Part shown: positions 28,576 to 38,003 of the stretch, in pieces | How the letters are laid out: each line of letters begins with the position of its first letter | How positions within the stretch are numbered: position 1 is the stretch's first letter | DNA from: Paraglaciecola sp. MB-3u-78 | GTDB taxonomy: Bacteria; Pseudomonadota; Gammaproteobacteria; Enterobacterales; Alteromonadaceae | Direction: 5' to 3' | Length of the DNA stretch: 64,000 nucleotides | NCBI RefSeq assembly: GCF_002835935.1 | Contig: NZ_PJCF01000009.1 | Span: 62,001 to 126,000, forward strand | Made by a program: the position numbers and the translations under genes | Notes under the pieces: model-generated | What the model saw: the letters and a program-made list of their open reading frames with translations, nothing else | What the model was told of the DNA's origin: nothing | The model's database searches: none

Positions 28576-29258
28576 TAATGTAATTGCTCTGGTTCATCTG
28601 CGTCATTTGACTCAATATTAGATTCAATAGTAGTCCTATCTGCAGATTTTTGTGGGGGATTATCCTCAGTAAGCCTGTTGTCAGCATCACTCGATAGGAT
28701 ATTCAGTTGATTGTCTATGTCTTCAGATCCCAAAAAGTCATCACTACTGGGTAAATCACTCAAACTTTTGAGAGAAAAATAATCAAGAAATGTTTTAGTG
28801 GTGGCATATAAGGACGGTCTGCCAGGTACTTCTTTATGTCCTATGACTTTTACCCAGCCTCTTTCACTCAAGGTTTTCATAATTTGACTACTCACAGACA
28901 CTCCACGCACATCTTCAATTTCACCGCGGGTAATAGGTTGTCTGTAAGCAATCAAAGAAAGGATTTCAAGCATGGCTCGTGAATAACGAGGTGCTTGTTC
29001 TTGCCAAAGTTTACTTAACCAAGGGCTCAAACTGTCCATAGATTGAAAGCGATAACCCGAGGCGACCTCAACGAGTTGAATGCCCCGGGCTTGGTATTCA
29101 AGTTTTAGCTCTGTCAAAGTCTCTTTGAGCATGGTTTTACTGACAGCCAATCCGTCTAATACCGTTAATTGTATTTGTTCTTGGCTAAGGGGCTGGTCAG
29201 CTACAAAAATGGCAGCTTCGACTAATTGTTTCAGTTGTGCACGAGAAATCTTAGCCAT
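28575..29258 (-). CDS. scpB: Segregation and condensation protein B
   Basis: A 227-residue kleisin-associated winged-helix protein. The two winged-helix domains cover residues about 5-165, with the family motif MLEILSLIAYRQPITRGEIEDVRG and RGWVKVIGHKEVPGRPSLYATT. With ScpA it binds the SMC ATPase and helps to organise and segregate the chromosome. The C-terminal 50 residues are acidic and probably disordered. It overlaps scpA and rluB by one base at each end, which indicates translational coupling. Confidence 0.93.
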   Translation of the reverse strand: MAKISRAQLKQLVEAAIFVADQPLSQEQIQLTVLDGLAVSKTMLKETLTELKLEYQARGIQLVEVASGYRFQSMDSLSPWLSKLWQEQAPRYSRAMLEILSLIAYRQPITRGEIEDVRGVSVSSQIMKTLSERGWVKVIGHKEVPGRPSLYATTKTFLDYFSLKSLSDLPSSDDFLGSEDIDNQLNILSSDADNRLTEDNPPQKSADRTTIESNIESNDADEPEQLH

Positions 29259-30127
29259 TAAGATTGCACGCCTTGTGAAACTCTAGGCGAAACGCCAGAG
29301 GAAACCCGAATATGAATATTAGCGTAAGGTTGAGCTTGAACCAGTTCAATTAAACTTTCTTTGGCCAACTCTAAAATCGCTAAAAAGGTCACCACCACAC
29401 CCGCTTTGCCTTCGCTGGCTAGAAACAACTCGTCAAAGCCTGTGAAATGTTCAGAAGAAATTTGCTGTAAAATCAAACTCATGCGCTCACGGGTCGAGAG
29501 GGTTTCTTTTTCAATATGATGGTGTTCAAAGGCTTGTGCTCTTTGCATGGCCGCTTGAAACCCTAGGACTATTTCTTGCAAACTGACGCTGGGCAGAACA
29601 CGAATGGGGGCTACCGAGTCAGAAGTTTGTGCCTGTGCTGGGAATACGTCTCGCTCTTGGCGAGGAATATTATCGAGTTCCTGCGCCGCATGTTTGATCA
29701 ATTCATATTCTTTTAAACGGCGGATCAGTTCAGCCCGAGGATCGTCTTCATCGTCTTCGGCATCAGGTCGTTTTGGCAGCAACATGCGAGATTTCACCTC
29801 GGCTAAAATAGCCGCCATCAATAAATATTCGGCTGCCAATTCCAGTTTAATGTCTTTCATCAGCTCGACATATTCCATGTACTGCTGAGTGACTTGATAC
29901 ACAGGCAAGTTGATTATATCGAATTTTTGTTTGCGAATTAAATATAAGAGTAAGTCCAATGGGCCTTCAAAAGCTTCTAAAATCAGCTCAAGAGCATCAG
30001 GAGGAATATACAAGTCTTCAGGTTTTTCGATTAACGCTTCGCCATTGATAAATGCCAGTGGCAACGGTTGCTGCACTGGATCATTGGCTACTTTTAAAGC
30101 TGAAAAAGAGGAATTATCCGCAGACAT
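29258..30127 (-). CDS. scpA: Segregation and condensation protein A (kleisin)
   Basis: A 289-residue kleisin that bridges the heads of the SMC dimer. The N-terminal region has the typical FEGPLDLLLYLIRKQKFDI segment, followed by LAAEYLLMAAILAEVKSRMLLP, and the C-terminal winged helix contains VVVTFLAILELAKESLIEL. In this genome SMC-ScpAB-type condensation is therefore predicted, although the smc gene is outside the window. It lies 18 bases downstream of yciO on the same strand. Confidence 0.93.
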   Translation of the reverse strand: MSADNSSFSALKVANDPVQQPLPLAFINGEALIEKPEDLYIPPDALELILEAFEGPLDLLLYLIRKQKFDIINLPVYQVTQQYMEYVELMKDIKLELAAEYLLMAAILAEVKSRMLLPKRPDAEDDEDDPRAELIRRLKEYELIKHAAQELDNIPRQERDVFPAQAQTSDSVAPIRVLPSVSLQEIVLGFQAAMQRAQAFEHHHIEKETLSTRERMSLILQQISSEHFTGFDELFLASEGKAGVVVTFLAILELAKESLIELVQAQPYANIHIRVSSGVSPRVSQGVQS

Positions 30128-30145
30128 AAAAAATGGCTAGTAGAT

Positions 30146-30766
30146 TTAAATGAAAGGGCTAGTGTCGCCACTACCCTTTCTAAGAATAATGTTTTCACCC
30201 TCTGACATATCAATCACAGTGGTGGGGTGCTCCCCTAAAAAACCGCCATGAATGATCAAGCCCACTTGCTTTTCTAATTCATCTCGAATGTCATCAGGAT
30301 TAGATTCTGCCACCAATGCACCGGGTAAAATAAGGGTACAGGACATCAATGGCTCACCGAGTTCTTCCAACAGAGCTAAAGCAATCTTGTTATCCGGCAC
30401 TCGGATCCCAATCGTTCTGCGTTTGGGGTTTTGTAGTCGTTTAGGGACTTCTTTGGTGGCTTTGAGGATAAAAGTATAAGGGCCAGGGGTATTATTTTTA
30501 ATCAACCTAAACGAAGTATTGTCTATTCTTGCATATTCAGACAGCTCAGACACGTCGCGACAGATCAAAGTAAAGTTATGATCTTTACCTATTTGCCTTA
30601 CTCGACAAACTTGCTCGAGGGCAGCTTTGTCATTCATATGACACCCTATGGAATAACCAGAATCTGTGGGAAAAACCACTACAGCACCTTTATGAATTAA
30701 CTCGCAAGCTTGTTTAATCAAGCGAACTTGAGGGTTTTCAGGGTGAATATAAAAAAACTGACTCAT
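30146..30766 (-). CDS. yciO: YciO, Sua5/YrdC/YciO family protein
   Basis: A 206-residue protein of the Sua5/YrdC family, which in its best-known members makes threonylcarbamoyl-AMP for tRNA t6A. The nucleotide-binding motif is seen in KGAVVVFPTDSGYSIGCH and the later IGIRVPDNKIALALLEELG. The length and the neighbours (rnm on one side, scpA on the other) identify it as the YciO branch, whose own reaction in cells is less well defined than that of TsaC/YrdC. Confidence 0.9.
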   Translation of the reverse strand: MSQFFYIHPENPQVRLIKQACELIHKGAVVVFPTDSGYSIGCHMNDKAALEQVCRVRQIGKDHNFTLICRDVSELSEYARIDNTSFRLIKNNTPGPYTFILKATKEVPKRLQNPKRRTIGIRVPDNKIALALLEELGEPLMSCTLILPGALVAESNPDDIRDELEKQVGLIIHGGFLGEHPTTVIDMSEGENIILRKGSGDTSPFI

Positions 30767-30822
30767 GAGTACATTCCTATTCTACTATCGCAGCAGTATT
30801 GCCTGTTAAGTTGTGTAATGGA

Positions 30823-31662
30823 TTAGATCGCTAATTCCCAGTCATGCCATATTGGCACAAGCTGTTCGGGAAGCGAAAGGTTTTTACCTAATTCAGTCCA
30901 GCGATTAGGATAATGAAAATCAGAACCACTGGAGGCTTGTAAATTGTGTTCAGCCGCTATATCGGCCAATAACTTTTTGCGTTCTGGAGTAAGATGAGAA
31001 TGAATCACTTCCATCCCGTCGCCACCAGCATCAGCGAACTCTTCTACCAAACGCTTTAACCATTTTGTGGTCATATCATAATGCCCTGGGTGTGCTATCA
31101 CTGCCTTACCGCCAGCATCCTGAATCCAAGTAATGGCTTCTGCTATATCAATCCATTGAGGCTTAACATGGGCTTTTTTGCCTTTACCCAAATACTTTTT
31201 AAATACGTCCTCAAAGTCTTTCACTACTCGGCGTTCGACCAATACTCTAGCGAAATGCGCGCGGGTAATTTGGCCTTTTCCTGCCAAGGTTTTTGCTTGT
31301 TCAAACATGTTGTCGATACCCACTTTAGCTAACTTGTCAGACATCTGCTGGGCACGGCGATCACGCTCTTTGCTTTGTTGGTCTAAGCGAGCTAAAAACT
31401 CTGGGTTAGTATGATCGACATTTAGGCCCAAAATATGAATATCAAAGTTATGCCAAGAAGTAGAAATTTCTACACCAGGCAATATTTGCATAGGGCGCTT
31501 TTGCCCAGACTGATAATCCATTGCCTCTTGAATACCGTTAACTGTGTCATGATCGGTAATCGCTAACACATTGACTTGCATGTTGTGGGCGCGATCAATC
31601 AACTCTTTGGGAGAGAGGTGCCCATCAGAATAATGTGTATGGCTGTGTAGGTCGATTTTCAT
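30823..31662 (-). CDS. rnm: PHP-domain 5'-3' exoribonuclease / 3',5'-nucleoside bisphosphate phosphatase
   Basis: A 279-residue PHP-domain metalloenzyme (E. coli YciV, also called TrpH or RNase AM). Metal ligands are visible in DLHSHTHYSDG, AITDHDTV, GVEISTSW, VIAHPGHYD and SGSDFHYPN. The family removes phosphate from 3',5'-nucleoside bisphosphates and trims the 5' ends of rRNAs and small RNA fragments. It diverges from the trp operon, as in enteric bacteria, and shares with it the 180-base region holding the trp promoter. Confidence 0.92.
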   Translation of the reverse strand: MKIDLHSHTHYSDGHLSPKELIDRAHNMQVNVLAITDHDTVNGIQEAMDYQSGQKRPMQILPGVEISTSWHNFDIHILGLNVDHTNPEFLARLDQQSKERDRRAQQMSDKLAKVGIDNMFEQAKTLAGKGQITRAHFARVLVERRVVKDFEDVFKKYLGKGKKAHVKPQWIDIAEAITWIQDAGGKAVIAHPGHYDMTTKWLKRLVEEFADAGGDGMEVIHSHLTPERKKLLADIAAEHNLQASSGSDFHYPNRWTELGKNLSLPEQLVPIWHDWELAI

Positions 31663-31843
31663 TCAGTAATAACTTTATTCATTGTGTTTATTTATGGTTA
31701 AGATTAATTTGGGTGTTGACATAGCAGCGTTTTTGCTTTCTTCTATGCACAATCAAATTGATGCTATTCGGCGCTATTATACTGATCCTCATGTGAATAA
31801 CAGCCGAATAACAGATTTAAACTGATAACGAGTGAAATAACTA

Positions 31844-31894
31844 ATGAAAAATATTCAAACACACAACATTTGGTGGTGGCACAACCTGAACTAA
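31844..31894 (+). CDS. trpL: trp operon leader peptide
   Basis: A 16-codon open frame encoding MKNIQTHNIWWWHNLN. Three consecutive Trp codons (TGG at 31871-31879) are the sensor: when charged tRNA-Trp is scarce, the ribosome stalls there. Located 109 bases upstream of trpE and directly before a pairable set of RNA segments. The His-Trp arrangement is typical of leader peptides in Alteromonadales and Vibrio relatives. Too short for ordinary gene calling. Confidence 0.93.
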   Translation: MKNIQTHNIWWWHNLN

Positions 31895-31960
31895 CGGGCT
31901 GTGAGTGTTTGTATTTTTGCAAATAAATTTCAAAAAAGCCCGTATAATGCGGGTTTTTTT
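31856..31960 (+). promoter_or_regulatory. trp attenuator (competing RNA hairpins)
   Basis: Four segments are visible. Segment 1 CAAACAC (31856-31862) pairs with GTGTTTG (31905-31911). The antiterminator pairs ACGGGCT (31894-31900) with AGCCCGT (31937-31943). The terminator pairs GCCCG (31938-31942) with CGGGT (31950-31954), extended by flanking A/T pairs and followed by seven Ts ending at 31960. Stalling at the Trp codons blocks segment 1 and lets the antiterminator form, so trpE is expressed when tryptophan is low. Confidence 0.88.
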
Positions 31961-32002
31961 ATGCCTGCTCTTCAAGATAAATTGCAATAGAGAACCAAAA
32001 AA

Positions 32003-33616
32003 ATGAGTTTAGCCCAATTAACAGAGCAGTTTGGCAAAGTAGAAACGTTATTAGTGGCAGCTGATTATGTAGCCGATCCGCTGCATGCTTATCAATACCT
32101 ATGCCAAGGGCGTAGCAATAACTTATTATTAGAATCTGCAGAAATTGATAGCAAGGATAATCTCAAAAGTTTGTTATTGGTGGATGCCGCAATAAAATTA
32201 GAATGTCATGGTCTGCTTGTGTATTGCAGTGCGTTGTCAGACAACGGCCATGCGGTGTTGCCTATGTTTGATGAATATTGTCCCGTTGGTGTGACCCATG
32301 AATATGACCCCAAAAAAGGCTTAGTCACTCTGACCTTTCCAGCGCCAGATGTAGAGCTTGATGAAGACAGTCGCTTGAAAGCCCCAGCCGTATTTGATGC
32401 CTTAAGACTTATCACTAATAAAATCAACGCTATTCGCCAGCATCCCCATGCCGTATTTCTAGGCGGTGCACTGGCCTATGATTTATTGGCCACTTTTGAA
32501 ACCCTTCCTGATGTTGAGGATAGTGCTAACACCTGTCCAGATTTTGTGTTTTATCTGGCAGAAACCTTGGTGATAATCGATCACCAAACCAAACAAAGCG
32601 AAATCATTGGTAGTGTGTTTAGCGGTAAAAATGTGGCGAATAACTATTTTTCTGTGAGTCAACGCTTAGAGCAAGTCAAACATAAATTAGGCACCATCAA
32701 ACCCTTATCGGAGACGATTAAAACGGCTATCACACACGATGATCTAGAAGTGAATAAATCCGATCAAGAATACATAGATGATGTGATTGGGCTCAAAGAA
32801 AACATTCTAGCAGGTGATATTTTCCAAGTTGTGCCCTCACGCACTTTTAGTTTACCTTGCCCTCACCCTCATGATGCTTACCGTGCTTTAAAACAACAAA
32901 ACCCCAGCCCTTATATGTTTTTCTTACAGGACGACGACTTCTGTATGTTTGGCGCATCGCCTGAGTCAGCCTTGAAGTACACCAAACACACCAACCAAGT
33001 GGAGATTTACCCCATAGCCGGCACTAGACCCAGAGGTAAACGAGCCGACGGTAGCATCGACTTAGACTTAGATTCTCGCTTAGAGCTGAATCTACAAGAA
33101 GATCAAAAAGAGCGTGCCGAACATATTATGTTGGTCGATTTGGCTCGAAATGACGTAGCTAAAGTATGTAAGCCCGGTACACGATATGTTACCGATTTAC
33201 TCAAAGTTGACCGCTATTCTCATGTGATGCATTTAGTGTCTCGAGTAGTAGGGCAATTGCGGGATGATTTAGACGCACTGAATGCCTACCAAGCCTGTAT
33301 GAATATGGGCACCTTAGTCGGCGCTCCTAAAGTCAGTGCTGCCACATTAATTCGTCAGGTAGAAAAACAACGTCGTGGCAGTTATGGCGGAGCAGTGGGT
33401 TATATCAACAGTCAAGGCGATATGGATACTTGTATTGTGATCCGTTCTGCATTTGTAAAAAATGATGTGGCTTATATTCAAGCCGGTGCAGGCGTTGTGT
33501 TTGACTCCGATCCACAGTCAGAAGCCGATGAAACCCGAGGTAAAGCACAAGCGGTAATTGGCGCTATTATTTCCAGCTCGCAAAGACCTAGTCCTCAAAC
33601 AAAGGGAGCAGCATAG
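32003..33616 (+). CDS. trpE: Anthranilate synthase component I
   Basis: A 537-residue chorismate-utilising enzyme that makes anthranilate from chorismate with ammonia delivered by TrpG. The tryptophan feedback-binding motif LLESAEIDSKDNLKS is at residues 42-56, so the enzyme should be inhibited by tryptophan. Catalytic-domain signatures include IFQVVPSRTFSL, FGASPESALKY, IAGTRPRGKRADG and GSYGGAVGYINSQGD. Its stop overlaps the GTG start of trpG by one base. Confidence 0.95.
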   Translation: MSLAQLTEQFGKVETLLVAADYVADPLHAYQYLCQGRSNNLLLESAEIDSKDNLKSLLLVDAAIKLECHGLLVYCSALSDNGHAVLPMFDEYCPVGVTHEYDPKKGLVTLTFPAPDVELDEDSRLKAPAVFDALRLITNKINAIRQHPHAVFLGGALAYDLLATFETLPDVEDSANTCPDFVFYLAETLVIIDHQTKQSEIIGSVFSGKNVANNYFSVSQRLEQVKHKLGTIKPLSETIKTAITHDDLEVNKSDQEYIDDVIGLKENILAGDIFQVVPSRTFSLPCPHPHDAYRALKQQNPSPYMFFLQDDDFCMFGASPESALKYTKHTNQVEIYPIAGTRPRGKRADGSIDLDLDSRLELNLQEDQKERAEHIMLVDLARNDVAKVCKPGTRYVTDLLKVDRYSHVMHLVSRVVGQLRDDLDALNAYQACMNMGTLVGAPKVSAATLIRQVEKQRRGSYGGAVGYINSQGDMDTCIVIRSAFVKNDVAYIQAGAGVVFDSDPQSEADETRGKAQAVIGAIISSSQRPSPQTKGAA

Positions 33617-34263
33617 TGATTTCACAAACCGCTCAAATCAAGCAACAAATTTGTGTCTTTTTGTTAGATAACTTTGACTCATTTACCTACAACTTAGTGG
33701 ATGAATTGCGGACCCTAGGCCTTGAATTAATCGTTTATCGGAATAATGTTTCGGCCGCTGTGATTTTTCAAAAAATGCATGAACAGGCACAACAAACTGA
33801 TGAACATGGTCACACTAAACAGGTGATGCTGATGTTATCACCTGGGCCGGGCAATCCTTCTCAGGCAGGTTCAATGCTAACACTGCTAAACTTGGTGAAA
33901 GGCCAATTTCCAGTGTTGGGCATTTGTTTAGGTCATCAGGCGATTGTTGAGTCTTATGGTGGCAAAATTATCCGTGCCGATAAAGTGATGCATGGTAAAT
34001 CCTCTTTAATTGACCATTGCGCTGATAAAATGTTTGCCAATATGCCACAGCCATTACCGGTGGCCCGTTATCATTCTTTGATGGCGAGCAATATTCCCAA
34101 CGTTTTAACTGTATTAGCAAATTTTGCCGACATTCCTATGGCAGTGGCACATTTGGAAGATAAAATGTTGGGCTTTCAATTTCATCCAGAATCTATTTTG
34201 ACCTCTCATGGCAGCCAGCTGCTGATGCAAAGTATTCAATTCTTAACCCAAGATAAGGTGTAG
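33616..34263 (+). CDS. trpG: Anthranilate synthase component II (glutamine amidotransferase)
   Basis: A 215-residue class I glutamine amidotransferase that supplies ammonia to TrpE. The nucleophile is C104 in GICLGHQAI, the oxyanion region is [11 protein letters not shown], and the His-Glu pair lies in FQFHPESIL. It uses a GTG start overlapping the trpE stop (TAGTG). Unlike in E. coli it is a separate gene and not fused to trpD, which follows after two bases. Confidence 0.95.
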   Translation: MISQTAQIKQQICVFLLDNFDSFTYNLVDELRTLGLELIVYRNNVSAAVIFQKMHEQAQQTDEHGHTKQVMLMLSPGPGNPSQAGSMLTLLNLVKGQFPVLGICLGHQAIVESYGGKIIRADKVMHGKSSLIDHCADKMFANMPQPLPVARYHSLMASNIPNVLTVLANFADIPMAVAHLEDKMLGFQFHPESILTSHGSQLLMQSIQFLTQDKV

Positions 34264-34265
34264 AC

Positions 34266-35279
34266 ATGATCCACACAATTCTTCAACAACTCTATCAAGG
34301 CCAAGACTTAAAGCAGGATGATGTCACCGAAGTATTTTCACAAGTGGTGACCGGTCAGGTGGATGATATTATTTTATCGTCTTTACTTACCGCATTAAAA
34401 ATAAAAGGCGAACAACCAGAAGAAATAGCCGGTGCGGCTAACGCATTAATCGCTAACGCAGGTTTTTTTCCGCGCCCAGATTATGAATTTGCCGATATCG
34501 TGGGCACAGGGGGGGATGGACATAATACCATTAACATCTCATCGGCATCAGCCATTGTCGCTGCAAGCTGTGGTGTTAAAGTCGCTAAACATGGTAATCG
34601 CAGTGTTTCGAGTCAATCTGGCTCGGCTGACTTATTCAAAGCATTCGATTTAGAATTAGGCATGTCAGCATACACCGCCCGTCAATGTCTCGACGAATCA
34701 AACCTGTGTTTTTTGTTCGCACCAAATTATCACTCTGGCATTCGCCATGCGATGCCTGTGCGCACCACATTAAAAACCCGTACCTTATTTAATTTACTGG
34801 GTCCCTTGGTTAACCCAGCTCGTCCTAGTCATATCATTATTGGGGTATATGCTCCAGAATTACTGATGCCTTTTGCAAAAACCTTGCAGCTATTAGGTTA
34901 TCAAAAAGCCTTAGTGGTGCATGGCAGTGGTTTGGATGAGTTTGCCTTGCATGGCAATACCCAAGTAGTGGAAGTAAATGGTGACAAGTTAACACAAAGT
35001 AGTGTCTCTCCAGCAGATTTTGGACTTGAAAATTATCCGTTAGATGCCATTAAAGGTGGCGAACCAGCAGAAAATAAAATCCTGATTGAAAATGTGTTAT
35101 TAGGCAAAGGCGAAGCAGCCCATCAAACGGCAGTGGCGATGAATACAGCTGCATTACTAAAACTCTGTGGCAAAGTAGAAACCTATGCACAAGGGGCTGA
35201 AATGGCAATTAAGGCCATGCAGCAGCAACGTCCATTAGCCACCATTAAATTGTCGGCTTCCATCAGCCAAAATCAATAA
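34266..35279 (+). CDS. trpD: Anthranilate phosphoribosyltransferase
   Basis: A 337-residue enzyme that transfers phosphoribose from PRPP to anthranilate. The PRPP-binding loop [17 protein letters not shown], the [17 protein letters not shown] segment and the metal-binding [14 protein letters not shown] region are all present, and the length fits the standalone family. It lies two bases after trpG and 18 bases before trpCF, all on the plus strand, as part of the trp operon. Confidence 0.95.
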   Translation: MIHTILQQLYQGQDLKQDDVTEVFSQVVTGQVDDIILSSLLTALKIKGEQPEEIAGAANALIANAGFFPRPDYEFADIVGTGGDGHNTINISSASAIVAASCGVKVAKHGNRSVSSQSGSADLFKAFDLELGMSAYTARQCLDESNLCFLFAPNYHSGIRHAMPVRTTLKTRTLFNLLGPLVNPARPSHIIIGVYAPELLMPFAKTLQLLGYQKALVVHGSGLDEFALHGNTQVVEVNGDKLTQSSVSPADFGLENYPLDAIKGGEPAENKILIENVLLGKGEAAHQTAVAMNTAALLKLCGKVETYAQGAEMAIKAMQQQRPLATIKLSASISQNQ

Positions 35280-35297
35280 AGGACAACGTTAATAACA

Positions 35298-36683
35298 ATG
35301 GTCAATGTATTAGAAAAAATCGTTTTAGACAAAAAACAAGAAATAGCTCAACGCAAGATGAATTTACCGTTAGCAAGTTTTATTGATGCTTTAACGCCAT
35401 CTGACAGAAGTTTTTATGATGCATTGGCACAGCCCAATGCTGGCTTTGTATTAGAATGTAAAAAGGCGTCACCGTCTAAAGGGCTAATTCGTGAAAACTT
35501 CGACTTAGATGAAATCATTCAGGCTTACAGTCCTTACGCTGCCTGTATATCGGTATTAACTGATGAAAAATATTTTCAAGGTAAGTTTGAGTACCTAGAA
35601 TATATTCGCAGTCGGATGACTCAGCCGGTTATTAACAAAGATTTTTTTGTTGAACCTTATCAAATCTATTTAGCCCGCTACCATAATGCTGATGCTGTGT
35701 TGCTGATGTTATCAGTGTTAGATGACACCGAATATACGGCACTCGCCACACTTGCCGAGCAATATCAACTCGACGTATTAACCGAAGTCAGTAACGAACA
35801 AGAAGTACTCAGAGCCTGCGCGCTGCAAGCCAAAATCATTGGCATTAATAATCGCGACTTGCGTGACCTGAGTACCGACTTAGCCACAACTGAGCGATTG
35901 GTGCCTTTGATTAAACACCATGCTACACATCAACATGTGCTTATCTCTGAATCCGGTATTTATACCCATCAAGATGTGCGCAGATTAGCGCCTCTGGTTG
36001 ATGGTTTTTTAGTAGGAAGTTCATTAATGTGCGAAAAGGATATCGAATTAGCGGCAAAACAGTTGGTGTACGGCAAAGTGAAAATTTGTGGCACAACAAG
36101 TTTAACCGGCGCCAAGCTAGTTAAAGATAGCCCAGCTAGTTTTGCGGGCCTGATCTTTGCCGAAAAGTCCAAACGTTTTGTGACCTTAGAGCAAGCAAAA
36201 CAAATAACGTATGCCGTGCCATTTTACTATGTAGGCGTGTTTGTTAACGCCCCGATTGAACAAGTGGTGAATTACGCACAGGTTTTGGCATTATCGGCTG
36301 TCCAGTTGCACGGTCAAGAAAACCAAACTTATATCGATAGTTTACGTATGAAACTACCAACTCATTGTCAAATTTGGTTAGCTAAAGGTGTGACAGATGT
36401 TGTACCTACTTTAGATGAACATGATGTTGACTACTTCTTATTAGATTGCCAAGTAGGTGAACAATCAGGTGGCACTGGCCAGGCTTTTAGTTGGCAACTG
36501 TTAGATGAGATAACCGACAAGTCCAACATTGTGCTTGCTGGCGGCATCACCCCAAACAATGTTAAACAGGCAGCTAATTTACAAGTCGCGATGCTCGACT
36601 TAAATTCTGGTGTAGAAAGCGCACCGGGTATTAAGCAGCAAGATAAAATTAATCAGGCTTTTAAGCAGCTTAGAGAGTATTAA
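35298..36683 (+). CDS. trpCF: Bifunctional indole-3-glycerol phosphate synthase / phosphoribosylanthranilate isomerase
   Basis: A 461-residue fusion of two TIM barrels. Residues about 1-255 are TrpC (VLECKKASPSKGLIR, VINKDFFVEPYQIYLAR, IIGINNRDLRDL, VLISESGI) and residues about 256-461 are TrpF (KICGTTSLTGAKL, FAGLIFAEKS, VGVFVNAP, VQLHGQE). It isomerises phosphoribosylanthranilate and then closes the ring to indole-3-glycerol phosphate. The fused form is usual in gammaproteobacteria. A 132-base repeat-rich spacer separates it from trpB. Confidence 0.95.
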   Translation: MVNVLEKIVLDKKQEIAQRKMNLPLASFIDALTPSDRSFYDALAQPNAGFVLECKKASPSKGLIRENFDLDEIIQAYSPYAACISVLTDEKYFQGKFEYLEYIRSRMTQPVINKDFFVEPYQIYLARYHNADAVLLMLSVLDDTEYTALATLAEQYQLDVLTEVSNEQEVLRACALQAKIIGINNRDLRDLSTDLATTERLVPLIKHHATHQHVLISESGIYTHQDVRRLAPLVDGFLVGSSLMCEKDIELAAKQLVYGKVKICGTTSLTGAKLVKDSPASFAGLIFAEKSKRFVTLEQAKQITYAVPFYYVGVFVNAPIEQVVNYAQVLALSAVQLHGQENQTYIDSLRMKLPTHCQIWLAKGVTDVVPTLDEHDVDYFLLDCQVGEQSGGTGQAFSWQLLDEITDKSNIVLAGGITPNNVKQAANLQVAMLDLNSGVESAPGIKQQDKINQAFKQLREY

Positions 36684-36815
36684 GAGCAGCTACGAGCATC
36701 GAGCTGAGAGCTAAATAGCATTAAATGAAGCCAATCAATTTTAGTTTTTGCTCGTAACTCGTAACTCGTAGCTCGTAGCTAGAAGCGAAAACCGTTTTAA
36801 AAAGGTGAGTAATAG
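36684..36815. repeat. trpCF-trpB spacer with tandem CTCGTARCT repeats and inverted arms
   Basis: At about 36749-36781 the motif CTCGTAACT/CTCGTAGCT is repeated in a 9-base register four times. Its end GCTCGTAGCT (36771-36780) is an exact inverted repeat of AGCTACGAGC at 36688-36697, so the spacer RNA can fold into a long hairpin between two genes of the operon. Confidence 0.75.
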
Positions 36816-38003
36816 ATGAATCATTTAGACAGTAAATTTGGTGACTATGGTGGTATGTATGTACCCGAGTTGCTGATCCCTGCACTCGATCAACTCGAGC
36901 AGGTTTTTATCGATGCCCAGAAGGATCCAGAATTCCAAGCTGAATTTATGGGTTTATTAAAAGATTATGCGGGTCGCCCCACAGCAATGACATTGACTAG
37001 AAACTTAGTCAATAACCCCAAGGTCAAGCTTTACCTCAAGCGTGAAGACTTATTGCACGGTGGCGCCCACAAAACCAATCAAGTATTAGGTCAAGCACTG
37101 TTAACGAAGCGCATGGGCAAAACGGAAGTCATCGCCGAAACTGGCGCGGGGCAACATGGTGTCGCCACAGCATTAGCTTGTGCATTAATGGGTTTAAAAG
37201 CACGGATTTATATGGGTGCAAAAGACATGGAGCGCCAAGCACCTAACGTATTTAGAATGCGTTTAATGGGCGCAAAAGTCATACCGGTTAACTCAGGTTC
37301 TGGTACCTTAAAAGATGCAGTTAACGAAGCCATGCGTGACTGGTCTGCTAACTATGATACCGCTCATTATTTACTAGGCACAGCGGCAGGCCCTCACCCG
37401 TTCCCAACGATTGTCCGTGAATTCCATCGCATGATTGGTGAAGAAATCCGCGCACAAATTATGGAAAAAGAAGGTCGTTTACCCGACGCTTTGGTTGCTT
37501 GTGTAGGCGGCGGTTCAAATGCGATTGGTATGTTTGCTGATTTTATCGATGCGCCTAGTGTACGCTTAATAGGTGTCGAGCCTGCTGGTAAAGGGGTGCA
37601 TACCAAAGAGCATGGTGCTGCTATAGGTAAAGGTACCACGGGTGTTCTTCATGGTGCTTACAGCTATATCATGCAAGATGACGATGGCCAAATTGAAGAG
37701 TCGTATTCAGTCTCTGCAGGACTTGATTATCCAGCTGTTGGCCCACAACACGCCCATTTATATGATATTGGTCGGGCGGAGTATGAATCCGTAACGGATG
37801 AAGAGGCGCTAAACGCATTTCAACTTTTATCTCAAAAAGAAGGCATTATTCCTGCTCTAGAACCTGCACATGCCCTCGCTCATGCTTTAAACATGGCTGA
37901 TGAAGCAGCAGATGGCACTATCATAGTGGTGAATTTATCTGGACGTGGAGACAAAGATTTAGAGCATGTCCGCAGCATTTTAGGAGATCAAAATCATGAT
38001 TAA
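36816..38003 (+). CDS. trpB: Tryptophan synthase beta chain
   Basis: A 395-residue PLP enzyme that condenses indole with serine. The PLP lysine is in [15 protein letters not shown], the phosphate-binding loop is [14 protein letters not shown], and GRPTAMTL and KREDLLHG are conserved. It overlaps trpA by eight bases, as expected for the two subunits of one complex. The upstream spacer carries an unusual repeat, but a ribosome binding site (AAGGTGAG) is present just before the start. Confidence 0.96.
   Translation: MNHLDSKFGDYGGMYVPELLIPALDQLEQVFIDAQKDPEFQAEFMGLLKDYAGRPTAMTLTRNLVNNPKVKLYLKREDLLHGGAHKTNQVLGQALLTKRMGKTEVIAETGAGQHGVATALACALMGLKARIYMGAKDMERQAPNVFRMRLMGAKVIPVNSGSGTLKDAVNEAMRDWSANYDTAHYLLGTAAGPHPFPTIVREFHRMIGEEIRAQIMEKEGRLPDALVACVGGGSNAIGMFADFIDAPSVRLIGVEPAGKGVHTKEHGAAIGKGTTGVLHGAYSYIMQDDDGQIEESYSVSAGLDYPAVGPQHAHLYDIGRAEYESVTDEEALNAFQLLSQKEGIIPALEPAHALAHALNMADEAADGTIIVVNLSGRGDKDLEHVRSILGDQNHD

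Noticed and set aside
28073-28621. Plus-strand 182-codon frame opposite rluB
   Set aside because: Antisense shadow of rluB, Ser/Arg-rich with no domain.
31716-31783. Candidate trp promoter boxes (TTGACA at 31716, TATTAT at 31775, TATACT at 31778)
   Set aside because: None of the pairings gives a 16-18 base spacing with two good boxes, so I do not call a promoter; one must exist in this gap.
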